Shown: positions 7,195 to 16,337, numbered from the stretch's first letter. The stretch is DNA of 64,000 nt from Actinomadura_C sp036008685 (GCA_036008685.1 DASYNF010000293.1:9802-73801); one strand, 5' to 3'. A program made the numbers and translations. The notes: generated by a model not told the origin, from the letters alone.

Positions 7195-8784
7195 CTACGA
7201 GCCCGCGCCGGTGAAGACGGTCCTCGCCCAGGTGTAGTCCGGCTTGCCCATCGCGGTCCGCCGCACCTCCGTGACGAGCTCGAGCTGCCGTGGGAGCTTG
7301 TAGGCGGCGAGCCGCCCGCGGCAGTACTCGGCCAGGTCGTCGAGGGTGGGCCGGGCGCCGGTGACCGGGGCGATCACGGCCGCGACACGCTGGCCGAACC
7401 GATCGTCGCGGAGGCCGATCACGATGGCGTCGTGGACGTCCGGATGGCCCTTGAGCGCGACCTCGACCTCCTCCGGATAGACCTTCTCGCCGCCCGTGTT
7501 GATGACCAGAGAACCGCGGCCGAGCAGCACGATCGTGCCGTCCTCCCGCAGGTTCGCGAAGTCCCCCGGCACCGACCAGCGCTTGCCGTCGGCATCGGTG
7601 AAGAAGGTCGACGCGGTCTTGTCCGGGTCGTTGTAGTAGCCGAGCGGGATGTGCCCGCTGCGCGCGAGCTTGCCGGTCCGGCCCGGTGCCACCGTCCTGA
7701 GGTCGTCGTCGAGCACCGTGACGGAGTCGTTCATCCTGAAGCTCGCGGTGCCCTCGGTCCCCTCGACCGAGGGGCCGCAGGCGCCCGTCTCCGAAGCGCC
7801 GTAGTTGTCCAGGAACATGACGTTCGGCAGGTGTTCGCGCAGTGCCTCGCGGGCGCCGGCGGTGAGCGGCGCGCCGCCGGAGGCCACGACCACGAGGGAC
7901 GACAGGTCATAGGAGCCCCTGCCGAGTTCCTCGGCGACCGGCCGGGCCATGGCGTCACCGACGATCATGAGCACGTTGGCCTGCTCCCGCTCGACCAGGC
8001 CGAGCGCCGTGGCGGGGTCGAACCCGTGGTCGGTGGAGAGGACCACCTTCGCGCCGCCGAAGAGTCCCATGAACGCGACCCACTGCCCGGCCCCGTGCAT
8101 CACCGGCGCGCAGTCGAGCACGGCCATGGCCGGTTTGGCGGCGTTGCCCGCGATCTCCTCGGGACTGCCGATCGGATCGCCGAGCAGGTCGCCGCCACCG
8201 AGCGCGGCGAAGAAGATGTCCTCGCAGCGCCACTCGACGCCCTTCGGATACCCCGTGGTGCCGCCGGTGTAGAGGATGTATCGGTCATCGCTGGAGCGCG
8301 GCGGGAAGCCGCCCTCCGGGGACGCCGCGGCCAGCGCCTCCTCGTAGGACACGGCCCCGTCGATGGGCTCTGTGCCGCCGTCCTCGATGATCATGATGTG
8401 CCGGAGCTTGGACAGCCCGTGCCTGATGTCCTGCACGCGCGTGAGGAGCGAGCGCTCACCGACCAGTGCCACCGAGTCGGAGTCCGCGAGGACGTGGTGC
8501 AGCTCCCCGGCCACGTAGCGGTAGTTCACCGGGATCGGGACGGCGCGGATCTTGAAGACCCCGAGCATCGTCTCGAGCCACTCCGCCCGGTTGTAGGAGA
8601 GGATGGCGACGTGCTCACCCGGCTCGATGCCGTGCTGTGCGAGGTGATGCCCCACCCGGTTGGCCCGCCGGTCCAGCTCACCGTAGGACAGGCGCCGGTC
8701 GCCGGCGACCAGCGCGGGGCGATCCGGTCCGGCCTCTGCCAGGATCTCCAGCAGGTCGGCGAGGTTGTAGCTGCGCTGCCCCAT
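7195..8784 (-). CDS. Acyl-CoA synthetase (AMP-binding, FadD family)
   Basis: This 529-residue ANL-superfamily ligase carries the P-loop YTGGTTGYPKG, the A5-like region LDNYGASETG, the hinge-side motif WSVPGDFANL, and the C-terminal Lys region RTAMGKPDYTW. It activates a carboxylic acid with ATP and then forms the CoA thioester. The wording around the P-loop (ILYTGGTTGYPKGVEWR) and after it (APVMHGAGQW) is typical of the FadD17/FadD19-type group that acts on branched or steroid side chains; substrate is inferred, not shown. The start at 8784 was chosen because GAGGAG precedes it by four bases; an ATG 12 bases upstream overlaps that ribosome site. No other degradation gene is adjacent. Confidence 0.9.
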   Translation of the reverse strand: MGQRSYNLADLLEILAEAGPDRPALVAGDRRLSYGELDRRANRVGHHLAQHGIEPGEHVAILSYNRAEWLETMLGVFKIRAVPIPVNYRYVAGELHHVLADSDSVALVGERSLLTRVQDIRHGLSKLRHIMIIEDGGTEPIDGAVSYEEALAAASPEGGFPPRSSDDRYILYTGGTTGYPKGVEWRCEDIFFAALGGGDLLGDPIGSPEEIAGNAAKPAMAVLDCAPVMHGAGQWVAFMGLFGGAKVVLSTDHGFDPATALGLVEREQANVLMIVGDAMARPVAEELGRGSYDLSSLVVVASGGAPLTAGAREALREHLPNVMFLDNYGASETGACGPSVEGTEGTASFRMNDSVTVLDDDLRTVAPGRTGKLARSGHIPLGYYNDPDKTASTFFTDADGKRWSVPGDFANLREDGTIVLLGRGSLVINTGGEKVYPEEVEVALKGHPDVHDAIVIGLRDDRFGQRVAAVIAPVTGARPTLDDLAEYCRGRLAAYKLPRQLELVTEVRRTAMGKPDYTWARTVFTGAGS

Positions 8785-9013
8785 CGGGCTCCTCATAAGT
8801 CGGGTGGATCCGGATCTCTTCGATCATTTCACCGCCGGGTAGAACCTCGGCGCCCCGGTGACGGCCGGTGTCGTGACATGGCTCACAGCGATCGACCTGG
8901 ATTTGACCGAAGTGAGACTCCTGTAACTCCTGAGGACCCCGGGCCTTACGCCGCTTTTATCGGGGTAGGGGCATGCTAGCGGTAACAATTTCGCATCATG
9001 GGCGGGGGTAATC

Positions 9014-9568
9014 GTGGGCGCAGGGGTTGTGGCGTGGACTCCTCCGAGCTGGGAGGAGATCGTCCGGCAGCACTCGGCTCGGGTCTTCCGGCTGGCCTAT
9101 CGACTGACGGGCAACAGGCACGACGCCGAGGACCTCACACAGGACGTCTTCGTCCGGGTGTTCAGGTCGCTCTCGACCTACTCGCCCGGGACGTTCGAAG
9201 GATGGCTTCACCGCATCACCACGAACCTGTTCCTCGACGGCGCGCGACGCCGGCAGCGCATCAGGTTCGACGCCCTCTCCGACGAGTCGACCGAACGGCT
9301 CCCGGGCCGGGAGCCGAGCCCCGCCCAGGCCTATGACGACAGCAACCTGGACGCGGACGTGCAGACCGCGCTCGACGCGCTCGTCCCGGAATACCGCGCG
9401 GCCGTCGTCCTGTGCGATATCGAGGGGCTGACGTACGAGGAGATCGCCGCGACCCTGGGGATCAAGGTGGGCACGGTGCGCAGCCGCATCCACCGGGGCC
9501 GGGCCCAGCTGCGCGGGGCCCTCGAGCACCGCCGGCGCACCCCCGCGGCCGTGCCCTCCCCCGCGTGA
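9014..9568 (+). CDS. ECF RNA polymerase sigma factor, SigE-like
   Basis: This 184-residue sigma-70 family protein has region 2 (RLAYRLTGNRHDAEDLTQDVFVRVF, with WLHRITTNLFLD) and region 4 (LDALVPEYRAAVVLCDIEGLTYEEIAATLGIKVGTVRSRIHRGRAQLR). It matches the actinobacterial SigE/SigR-sized ECF group that responds to envelope stress. In many relatives a zinc anti-sigma factor (RseA/RsrA type) lies directly downstream. Here the next gene is yceI after a terminator-like hairpin, so the anti-sigma gene is absent from this locus. GTG at 9014 follows GGCGGGGG; GTG at 9029 is also possible. Confidence 0.93.
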   Translation: MGAGVVAWTPPSWEEIVRQHSARVFRLAYRLTGNRHDAEDLTQDVFVRVFRSLSTYSPGTFEGWLHRITTNLFLDGARRRQRIRFDALSDESTERLPGREPSPAQAYDDSNLDADVQTALDALVPEYRAAVVLCDIEGLTYEEIAATLGIKVGTVRSRIHRGRAQLRGALEHRRRTPAAVPSPA

Positions 9569-9595
9569 TCTCGCAGGTGCTCACGGTCGGCCCCC

Positions 9596-9634
9596 GGCCC
9601 GGAGCCCCGCCCACCTGAGCGGGTGATCCGGGCC
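9596..9634 (+). terminator. Hairpin after the ECF sigma gene
   Basis: GGCCCGGA at 9596-9603 pairs with TCCGGGCC at 9627-9634, and an inner CCCGC/GCGGG pairing is possible. It starts 28 bases after the stop codon. No T-run follows, as is common in actinomycetes. Confidence 0.5.
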
Positions 9635-9651
9635 ACAGTGCGGACGATAAC

Positions 9652-9694
9652 TTGAAGTTTCAACCATATGCTGATGTAATCGTTGAAACTTCAA
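9652..9694. promoter_or_regulatory. Paired operator-like sites in front of yceI
   Basis: TTGAAGTTTCAA at 9652-9663 and TTGAAACTTCAA at 9683-9694 are exact reverse complements of each other, and each is itself nearly palindromic. Their centres are 31 bases apart, about three helical turns, and the second ends 16 bases before the yceI ATG. The AT-rich palindromes fit a dimeric winged-helix repressor of the MarR type. The identity of the regulator is inferred, and none is encoded next door. Confidence 0.6.
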
Positions 9695-9710
9695 CTTATG
9701 AGGAGAGAAC

Positions 9711-10262
9711 ATGACCGTGAGCACCGTCGCCCCTGGTCTCACCACGGGCACCTGGACGATCGACCCGGCGCACTCCGAGGTCACCTTCGGCATCCGGCAC
9801 CTCATGAGCAAGGTGCGCGGAAGCTTCACCGAGTTCTCCGGCGAAATCGTCATCGCCGATGACCTCGGCGCGTCCACCGCCACCGCGGAGATCAAGATGG
9901 CGTCGATCGACACCCGTAACGCCGACCGCGACGCGCACCTGAAGTCCGGCGACATCTTCGGCGTCGAGGCCCACCCGGTGATGACCTTCGTGGCCAAGGG
10001 CGTGCGCGCCGACGGCGGCGACTACCTGGTGGACGGGGACCTCAGCATCAAGGGCGTGACCCGTCCGGTCACCCTCGACGTGGAGTTCAACGGCGTCGGC
10101 GACGACCCCTGGGGCGGCGTCCGCGCCGGCTTCACCGCCACCACGGTGGTGACCCGCAAGGACTTCAACCTCGAGTTCAACGTCCCGCTGCAGGGCGACA
10201 AGGTCATGCTCGGCGACAAGGTCGACATCCAGCTCGAGATCCAGGCCGTACGCGCCTCCTGA
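9711..10262 (+). CDS. YceI family protein
   Basis: This 183-residue beta-barrel (lipocalin-like) protein begins GTWTIDPAHSEVTFGIRHLMSKVRGSF and contains IKGVTRPVTLDVEFNG, both diagnostic of YceI. Members bind polyisoprenoids or related amphiphiles. No signal peptide is visible, so unlike E. coli YceI this copy should be cytoplasmic, as is usual in actinobacteria. GAGGAGAG precedes the ATG. It lies alone behind the paired operator-like sites and is followed by a hairpin, so it is probably monocistronic. Confidence 0.95.
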   Translation: MTVSTVAPGLTTGTWTIDPAHSEVTFGIRHLMSKVRGSFTEFSGEIVIADDLGASTATAEIKMASIDTRNADRDAHLKSGDIFGVEAHPVMTFVAKGVRADGGDYLVDGDLSIKGVTRPVTLDVEFNGVGDDPWGGVRAGFTATTVVTRKDFNLEFNVPLQGDKVMLGDKVDIQLEIQAVRAS

Positions 10263-10294
10263 GCAGGGACCCCGGAGGTCTCGCGCTCAGCGCC

Positions 10295-10335
10295 GTGCCC
10301 GGGTCCCCGGCCATTCGGAGCGGGGTCCCGGGCAC
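10295..10335 (+). terminator. Hairpin terminator after yceI
   Basis: GTGCCCGGGTCCCC at 10295-10308 pairs with GGGGTCCCGGGCAC at 10322-10335 with one mismatch around a 13-base loop. It can serve both yceI and the convergent histidine kinase gene that ends at 10389. Confidence 0.65.
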
Positions 10336-10388
10336 GTCCATGTCCACGTCCCGGCGCGGAGATCTCAGTACGCGCGTGCCGGCCCGTA

Positions 10389-11732
10389 CTAGCCGCCGAG
10401 GGGCAGCCGGAGCACGAAGCGGGCCCCGCGCGGGCTGTCCTCGACCGTCAGCGTGCCGCCGTGCGCCCTGGCGATGTCCCGGGCGATGGCCAGGCCGAGC
10501 CCGGAGCCGCCGGCGTTCCGGCTGCGCGCCGCGTCCAGCCGGGCGAACCGCTTGAACACCTGCTCGCGGTCCTTGGGCGGGATCCCCGGGCCGTCGTCGG
10601 TGACCGAGAGCACCGCCTCGTCACCCTCTCGGTGGACCTCGACGTCGATCGCCTTGTCCGCGTAGGACTGCGCGTTGTCGAGGAGGTTGGCGAGCAGACG
10701 GGCGAGCTGCATCGGCACGCCTGTGACGATCGCTCCCGGCTCGAGGGTCGTACGGATGTCGGCGGGGCGCCCACTGACCTCGGCGGTCGCGAGGTCGGCG
10801 AGGTCGATCTTCTCCTGCAGGGCCGTCCCCCCGGTGCCGAGCCGGGCGAGCAGCAGCAGATCGGTGATGATGGCCTCGAGCCGCTCGGTGTCCCTGAGCG
10901 CCGCGCCGAGCGTGGCCTCGAGGTCGGCGTCCTCGGGGTGCATGAGGGCGTCTTCGAGATTGGCCCGCAGCCCGGCCACCGGGGTCCGGAGCTCATGGGA
11001 AGCGTCGGCGGTGAACTGCCGCTGCCGGCCGACCGCGCGTTCGAGCCGGTCCAGGGTCGCGTTGGCCGTACGGGCGAGCTGGGCGATCTCGTCCTCGGTC
11101 GACGGCTCGGGGACACGGCGGCTCAGGTCACTGGCGCTGATCTCGGCGAGTTGCGTGCGGACGGCCTCGATGGGATCCAGGGTGCGGCCCACCCGGTACC
11201 AGGTGAGCCAGGAGGTCAGCCCGGCCAGCGAGAGCACGACGGTCGTGGTCATGAGCTCGAGGACGCCCGGCTGGAGGATCGCCGGCACCCGCTTGGCCGC
11301 GTAGATGAGCACCTCTCCGTCCGTCCCGTGGCCTCGGACGACGAGGCGTGCGACGTGGACGTACATGCAGCCACGCCCAGGGCGGCACTGAACGGTGTCC
11401 CGGAAGAGGTGCGTGCCCGGCGGCCGGACCCTGGTCAACGGGATCTGGCCGGCGGCCCGGGTGTAGTAGAGGACACGGCCACGGGTGTCGACCACCTGGA
11501 TCAGGGCGACGCCACTGGGATCCGGCGGCAGAGGGTTCTGCATCGGCCGCCCCTCGGCCAGCGAGACGGCCACGCGCCGGGCGGCGTATTCCACCTCCCG
11601 GTAATAGTGTTCCTGAGTGGCGTTGCGGATCACCACGTCCGCCCCGGCCGCCGGTACCCCGAAGGCGAACAGCGAAAGCAATGTGGCGATCAGCGTGTCC
11701 CGGACGCGAATGGACCGGGGTCCCAGTCGCAT
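10389..11732 (-). CDS. Orphan sensor histidine kinase
   Basis: This 447-residue membrane kinase has a transmembrane segment at about 10-35, an external sensor domain (about 36-185), a second transmembrane segment (about 187-207), HAMP, HisKA (phosphorylated His in FTADASHELRTPVAGL), and HATPase with N box NLLDNAQSYAD, G1 VTDDGPGIPP and G2 GGSGLGLAIA. It should autophosphorylate and pass phosphate to an OmpR-type response regulator, but none lies beside it. The start at 11732 is supported by GGGGGGA just upstream; an ATG 66 bases further out adds residues without similarity. The neighbours are convergent yceI and divergent DUF202. Confidence 0.9.
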   Translation of the reverse strand: MRLGPRSIRVRDTLIATLLSLFAFGVPAAGADVVIRNATQEHYYREVEYAARRVAVSLAEGRPMQNPLPPDPSGVALIQVVDTRGRVLYYTRAAGQIPLTRVRPPGTHLFRDTVQCRPGRGCMYVHVARLVVRGHGTDGEVLIYAAKRVPAILQPGVLELMTTTVVLSLAGLTSWLTWYRVGRTLDPIEAVRTQLAEISASDLSRRVPEPSTEDEIAQLARTANATLDRLERAVGRQRQFTADASHELRTPVAGLRANLEDALMHPEDADLEATLGAALRDTERLEAIITDLLLLARLGTGGTALQEKIDLADLATAEVSGRPADIRTTLEPGAIVTGVPMQLARLLANLLDNAQSYADKAIDVEVHREGDEAVLSVTDDGPGIPPKDREQVFKRFARLDAARSRNAGGSGLGLAIARDIARAHGGTLTVEDSPRGARFVLRLPLGG

Positions 11733-11848
11733 GTGATCCCCCCGAACCGCATGTGCGACACGTGTGTCAACTATCTCCCCAGCCAAGATCGCATCCAACC
11801 GAGCGAGTGAGCGCGATCTTCAGCTGCCGGCCAAGGGACCATTGGTTC

Positions 11849-12190
11849 ATGGAAGCAGAGTCCGGCGAGCCCGATCCCCGTTTCACACTGGCCAACGAGC
11901 GCACGTTTCTGGCCTGGATCCGTACGTCTCTGGCACTGATCGCCGGTGGGGTCGCCCTGGCCGAACTCGGCAGGCGCGTCGGTCCGTCGTCGGTGCGCCT
12001 CATGCTGTCGGTCGTCCCCGTCATCAGCGGCGCCGTGTTCAGCGTGCTGGCGTTTCTCCACTGGCGTTCGTGTCAGCGGGCCCTGCGGGCCGGCCGCCCG
12101 CTCCCCCCACCGAGGTTCGCGATCGGCCTCACCGTGTTGGTCGTCAGCGCCGGCCTGGTCCTCTCCGTGTCCCTTCTCGTCCGAGGCTAA
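11849..12190 (+). CDS. DUF202 (YidH-like) membrane protein
   Basis: This 113-residue protein starts with DPRFTLANERTFLAWIRTSLALIAGG, the DUF202 signature, and has three membrane helices (about 28-45, 52-70, 90-112). The function of the family is unknown, although YidH-like proteins often occur beside envelope genes. It faces away from the sensor kinase, with 116 bases between them, and the carboxylate-amine ligase follows after 73 bases on the same strand. Confidence 0.88.
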   Translation: MEAESGEPDPRFTLANERTFLAWIRTSLALIAGGVALAELGRRVGPSSVRLMLSVVPVISGAVFSVLAFLHWRSCQRALRAGRPLPPPRFAIGLTVLVVSAGLVLSVSLLVRG

Positions 12191-12263
12191 CCCAAAAGAG
12201 AGGGTTTGACCGACTCCCATCGTGGCAGATCATCAGGTGAAGTCATCTGGGCGGAGGAAACGA

Positions 12264-13739
12264 ATGGGCAGGGACGTCACCCCGATCTCTGTCGGCCGGG
12301 ACGACCGGCGACGTTACCGGGACAAGGTACGCCGGTGCCTGGATGTGCTGGCGCGCATGTTGCAGGAGTCGCAGTTCGAGTTCGACCGGCCGCACATCGG
12401 CCTCGAGATCGAGGTCAACCTGGTCGACGCCGAGGGCATACCGCTGATGCGCAACTCCGACGTGCTGGACGCGATCGCCGACCCGCTCTGGGAGACGGAG
12501 CTGGGGCAGTTCAACCTGGAGATCAACGTGCCGCCGCGCGAGCTCGGCACCGACGGCGAGCTGGAACAGGAGATCGCCGAGAGCATGCGCAAGGCAGGGG
12601 CGCGGGCCCGCTCGGTCGGGGGCGAGCTCATGCTGGTCGGCATCCTGCCCACCCTGCGTGAGACCGACATCGGTGCGGACGCGATGTCCACCAACCACCG
12701 CTACAAGCTGCTGAACGAGCAGATCTTCGCGGCGCGCGGTGAGGACATGCACATCGTCATCGACGGCACCGAACGGCTGACGACCTACACCGACTCCATC
12801 ACCCCCGAGGCCGCCTGCACGAGCGCGCAGTTCCACGTACAGGTGAGTCCGGACGGGTTCGCCCCCTACTGGAACGCGGCGCAGGCGATCGCCGGGGCGC
12901 AGGTGGCGCTCGCCGCCAACTCGCCGTTCCTGTTCGGCCGGCAGCTGTGGCACGAGACCCGGATCACCCTGTTCGAGCAGGCCACCGACACCCGGCCCGA
13001 GGAGCTCAAGGCCCAGGGGGTGCGGCCGCGGGTCTGGTTCGGTGAGCGGTGGATCACCTCGGTCTTCGACCTCTTCGAGGAGAACACCCGCTATTTCCCG
13101 TCGTTGCTGCCCATCTGCGAGGACGAGGATCCCCTGGCCACCCTCGAACGCGGCGACATCCCCGAGCTCGGCGAGCTCACCCTTCACAACGGGACCGTGT
13201 ATCGCTGGAACCGTCCCATCTATGCCGTCGTCGACGGCAGGCCCCACCTGCGGGTCGAGAACCGGGTCCTGCCGGCCGGCCCCACCGTGGTGGACATGGT
13301 CGCCAACGGCGCGTTCTACTACGGGTTGGTACGGGCGCTCGCGGAGGAGGAGCGCCCCGTCTGGTCCCAGATGTCCTTCGCCACCGCCGCGGAGAACCTC
13401 CACAGCGCCGCGCGGGACGGCATCGAGGCACTGCTCTACTGGCCCGGCCTCGGAGACGTGCCCGCGACCGAGCTGGCCCTGCGGAGGTTGCTGCCGCTGG
13501 CCCACAAGGGGCTGGACGAGTGGGGTGTCGAGCCGGCCCGGCGGGACCGGTTGCTCGGGATCATCGAGCAGCGCTGCCTGTCCGGCCGTACGGGCTCGAC
13601 CTGGCAGATCGACACGGTCCGCGCCATCGAGGGGTCGTCCGGGGTCGACCGGCGCGAGGCGCTGCGGCTGATGACGCGGCGCTACATCGAGCTCATGAAC
13701 ACCAACGAACCGGTCCACACCTGGCCCATCGGGCCATGA
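12264..13739 (+). CDS. Carboxylate-amine ligase, glutamate-cysteine ligase family 2 (GCS2)
   Basis: The 491-residue protein has the GCS2 fold signature: IGLEIEVNLVD near the start, GQFNLEINVPP, THH-like STNHRYKLL, and AAQFHVQV-type SAQFHVQVSP. This family ligates a carboxylate to an amine using ATP; members include EgtA (gamma-glutamylcysteine for ergothioneine) and YbdK-like enzymes. The closest feel is the actinobacterial group annotated simply as glutamate-cysteine ligase; no ergothioneine genes lie nearby, so EgtA is not claimed. GGAGGAAACGA in front of the ATG at 12264 fixes the start. Confidence 0.88.
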   Translation: MGRDVTPISVGRDDRRRYRDKVRRCLDVLARMLQESQFEFDRPHIGLEIEVNLVDAEGIPLMRNSDVLDAIADPLWETELGQFNLEINVPPRELGTDGELEQEIAESMRKAGARARSVGGELMLVGILPTLRETDIGADAMSTNHRYKLLNEQIFAARGEDMHIVIDGTERLTTYTDSITPEAACTSAQFHVQVSPDGFAPYWNAAQAIAGAQVALAANSPFLFGRQLWHETRITLFEQATDTRPEELKAQGVRPRVWFGERWITSVFDLFEENTRYFPSLLPICEDEDPLATLERGDIPELGELTLHNGTVYRWNRPIYAVVDGRPHLRVENRVLPAGPTVVDMVANGAFYYGLVRALAEEERPVWSQMSFATAAENLHSAARDGIEALLYWPGLGDVPATELALRRLLPLAHKGLDEWGVEPARRDRLLGIIEQRCLSGRTGSTWQIDTVRAIEGSSGVDRREALRLMTRRYIELMNTNEPVHTWPIGP

Positions 13740-13916
13740 ACTTCCCACCCGGCTCCACGGCCGGGTAAAGAAAGGCTCCTGACCAGGTCAGTTCGTCCCG
13801 GGTCTGTCGGGTTTTCGGCTTTTGCCCCGTCTCCACGGGTAGTGGCAGGAAAACCGTCATTCGGACGATCAGCGACGCGACCCCTCCGAGGGGATCGTCC
13901 TCGTGGGAGATCTGGC

Positions 13917-15554
13917 ATGAGCAAGGCACCCAAGGTCCTCGCCCGTACCGCCAAGGCGCTCGATGACCGAGTCGGCCTCGCGCCCTTCGCCAAGAAGGCT
14001 CTGCGCAAGGCCTTCCCGGACCACTGGGACTTCCTGATGGGCGAGATCGCGCTCTACTCGTTCGCGATCGTCCTGCTGACCGGGGTCTATCTGGCGTTGT
14101 TCTTCGTCCCGAGCATGAACGAGGTCCTCTACCAGGGGTCCTACCGCCAGCTCCGCGGGCTGCACATGAGCGAGGCCTACGCGTCGGCGCTCAACATCAG
14201 CCTGGAGGTGCGCGGCGGCCTGCTCGTACGCCAGATCCATCACTGGGCCACGATCCTGTTCCTCTCCTCGATCACGGTTCACATGCTCCGCAACTTCTTC
14301 ACCGGCGCGTTCCGCAAGCCCAGGGACATCAACTGGGTCATCGGCGTCGTGCTGTTCATGCTCGTCCTGGTCAACGGCCTGTTCGGCTATTCACTCCCGG
14401 ACGACCTCCTGTCCGGCACGGGAATGCGGATCTTCGCCGGCGTGCTCCTGGCGATCCCGGTCGTCGGCACCTACGTGTACATGTTCTTCTTCGGCGGCGA
14501 GTTCCCCGGCGAGATGATGATCCCCCGTCTCTACACCATCCACATCCTGCTGATCCCCGGGATCCTGCTCGCGCTGATCCCGCTGCACGCGGTCGTGCTG
14601 ACCTGGCGGCACACCCACACGCAGTATCCCGGCCTCGGGAGCACCGACCGGACCGTGCGCGGCTATCCGTTCTTCCCCGTCTTCGTCGCCAAGACCATCG
14701 CGTTCTTCCTCTGGGTCCTCGGCGCGACCGTGCTGCTGGCGACGTTCTTCCAGATCAACCCGATCTGGCTCTTCGGACCCTACGACCCGGCCGCGATCAG
14801 CGCCGGATCACAACCCGACTGGTACATGGGATTCATGGAGGGAGCGCTCCGGCTCATGCCCTCCTGGGGGCTCAACCTCTGGGGGCACACCATCGAGCTC
14901 AGCGTCGTCATCCCGGCCCTGCTGGTCCCGGGCGCGCTGTTCGTGGGGCTCGCGGTCTATCCGTTCATCGAACGGTGGATCACGGGGGACACGGGGATCC
15001 ACCATGCCCTCGACCGGCCGCGCGATGTGCCGTTCCGTACCGGCCTCGGCGTCGCGGGCTGCACCTTCTACGGCCTCCTCTGGATCGCCGGCGGCAACGA
15101 CCTGATCGCGAAGACCTTCAACGTGCCCCTGTACGGCACCACCTGGTTCCTCCGTTTCGCCGTGTTCATCGGGCCCGTCATCGCCTACATCGTGGCGTAC
15201 CGGATCTGCCTCGGCCTGCAGCGCCATGAGCGGCACCTGGTCGAACACGGGGTCGAGACCGGAACCATCAAACTGCTGCCCAACGGCGCGTACGTGGAGG
15301 TCCTGCGGCGGCCGACCAAGGAGGATCTCGCGCCGATCATCGAGACGCGGAGGCCGCCGGCGGTCCCGATCGACGCGCCGGACGTCGACGGCGTGGAGCA
15401 CCCGGCGCACAGGCGGCTACTGGCCAAGATCCGGATCAAGCTCAATCAGCGGTTCCGGGCCGACCTCGGCCCCCCGCGGATCGACGACGAGGTCAAGATC
15501 CCGATCCTCAAGACCGACCATCACCCCGACATCACCCACCCCCCTCACCCGTGA
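13917..15554 (+). CDS. Cytochrome bc1-type cytochrome b, orphan QcrB paralog
   Basis: The 545-residue integral membrane protein shows the bis-heme cytochrome b pattern: His pairs in IHHWATILFL with VHMLRNFFTG, and in YTIHILLIPG with LIPLHAVVLTWRHTH. A PDWYMGFMEGA motif takes the place of PEWY at the quinol site. The C-terminal extension (about 440-545) is hydrophilic, as in actinobacterial QcrB. It should oxidise menaquinol in the respiratory chain. The usual neighbours qcrC, qcrA and ctaE are absent, so this is most likely a second cytochrome b used alternatively. GGGAGATCTGGC precedes the ATG. Confidence 0.92.
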   Translation: MSKAPKVLARTAKALDDRVGLAPFAKKALRKAFPDHWDFLMGEIALYSFAIVLLTGVYLALFFVPSMNEVLYQGSYRQLRGLHMSEAYASALNISLEVRGGLLVRQIHHWATILFLSSITVHMLRNFFTGAFRKPRDINWVIGVVLFMLVLVNGLFGYSLPDDLLSGTGMRIFAGVLLAIPVVGTYVYMFFFGGEFPGEMMIPRLYTIHILLIPGILLALIPLHAVVLTWRHTHTQYPGLGSTDRTVRGYPFFPVFVAKTIAFFLWVLGATVLLATFFQINPIWLFGPYDPAAISAGSQPDWYMGFMEGALRLMPSWGLNLWGHTIELSVVIPALLVPGALFVGLAVYPFIERWITGDTGIHHALDRPRDVPFRTGLGVAGCTFYGLLWIAGGNDLIAKTFNVPLYGTTWFLRFAVFIGPVIAYIVAYRICLGLQRHERHLVEHGVETGTIKLLPNGAYVEVLRRPTKEDLAPIIETRRPPAVPIDAPDVDGVEHPAHRRLLAKIRIKLNQRFRADLGPPRIDDEVKIPILKTDHHPDITHPPHP

Positions 15555-15635
15555 TCGTGCGGTCACCGGACCGTCCGCGGATTCGAGCGGCGCCGGTGCC
15601 GCCCCACGGCGGTTCCGCCGGACAGGCGGCCGGTT

Positions 15636-16337
15636 TCAGGGCATCACCGGAACGCGGCCCGGGGCCGGGACGCCGCCGAGGAGGCCGTTCTTCCCGCGGC
15701 CGAGGTGGCGGGAGAGCCGGGTCGGCTCGGAGCTCAGCGAGGTCACCGGGCCGGTGAGATCACGGCCGGCCCCGTCCCGCCGCGTCACCACGCCGCCCGG
15801 CCGGGTGAGGCGGATCTTACGTACGGAGTCGCACTGCTCGACCCCGACGTCCCGTACGGCGGCGGGGGTGCCCGGAGAGGTGTCGAGGCTCGCGCCCGAC
15901 ACGGTCATGCCCCCGAACGGATCGTTGAACTGCTTGCTGAGCATGACGACCGCGTTGGGGTCGTGCACCGGGACGCGGTAGTCGGCCGGCTGCCGGACCG
16001 GCAGCATCGACGTGCCGCTCGACAGGCGGTCGAGCCGCCTTCCGGTCACCCTTCGGACCGGGCCGCTGGGCGCGGACGCGCACTTGGCCAGGAGGCCGGA
16101 GGAGGACACCCTCAGACCGGTGTCCTTGGCGGCCCCTCCGCCCAGCGCCGTCACGGCTCGCCGCGGGTCACCCTGGGCGTGGCGGGCCGGAACGCCCTTG
16201 CCGGTGACGATCGGAACGGGGTAGGCGACCGGCGCCTCGCCGTTCACCGACCGCATGGGCACGGCGGTGATCCCCACACCGGCCGTCACCGCCGCCAGGA
16301 GCGATGCCCGCAGCAGAGTCCTCATCGAACGATTCAC
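15636..16337 (-). CDS. Secreted hypothetical protein
   Basis: The family is not recognised. The 233-residue protein has a clear signal peptide (MRTLLRASLLAAVTAGVGITA within the first 30 residues). A Gly/Val/Thr-rich mature part follows, with two Cys (LLAKCASA and VEQCDSVRK) that could form a disulphide, and beta-rich wording such as DPFGGMTVSGASLDT. There is weak resemblance to extracytoplasmic proteins with repeated beta strands; this is not firm. The GTG at 16337 follows GGGGGGAAAA; an ATG four codons later is the alternative. The C-terminus is basic. It converges on the cytochrome b gene. Confidence 0.65.
   Translation of the reverse strand: MNRSMRTLLRASLLAAVTAGVGITAVPMRSVNGEAPVAYPVPIVTGKGVPARHAQGDPRRAVTALGGGAAKDTGLRVSSSGLLAKCASAPSGPVRRVTGRRLDRLSSGTSMLPVRQPADYRVPVHDPNAVVMLSKQFNDPFGGMTVSGASLDTSPGTPAAVRDVGVEQCDSVRKIRLTRPGGVVTRRDGAGRDLTGPVTSLSSEPTRLSRHLGRGKNGLLGGVPAPGRVPVMP

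Noticed and set aside
12264..13739. Calling this ligase EgtA
   Set aside because: The family is right but no egtBCDE genes are adjacent and GCS2 members have varied substrates.
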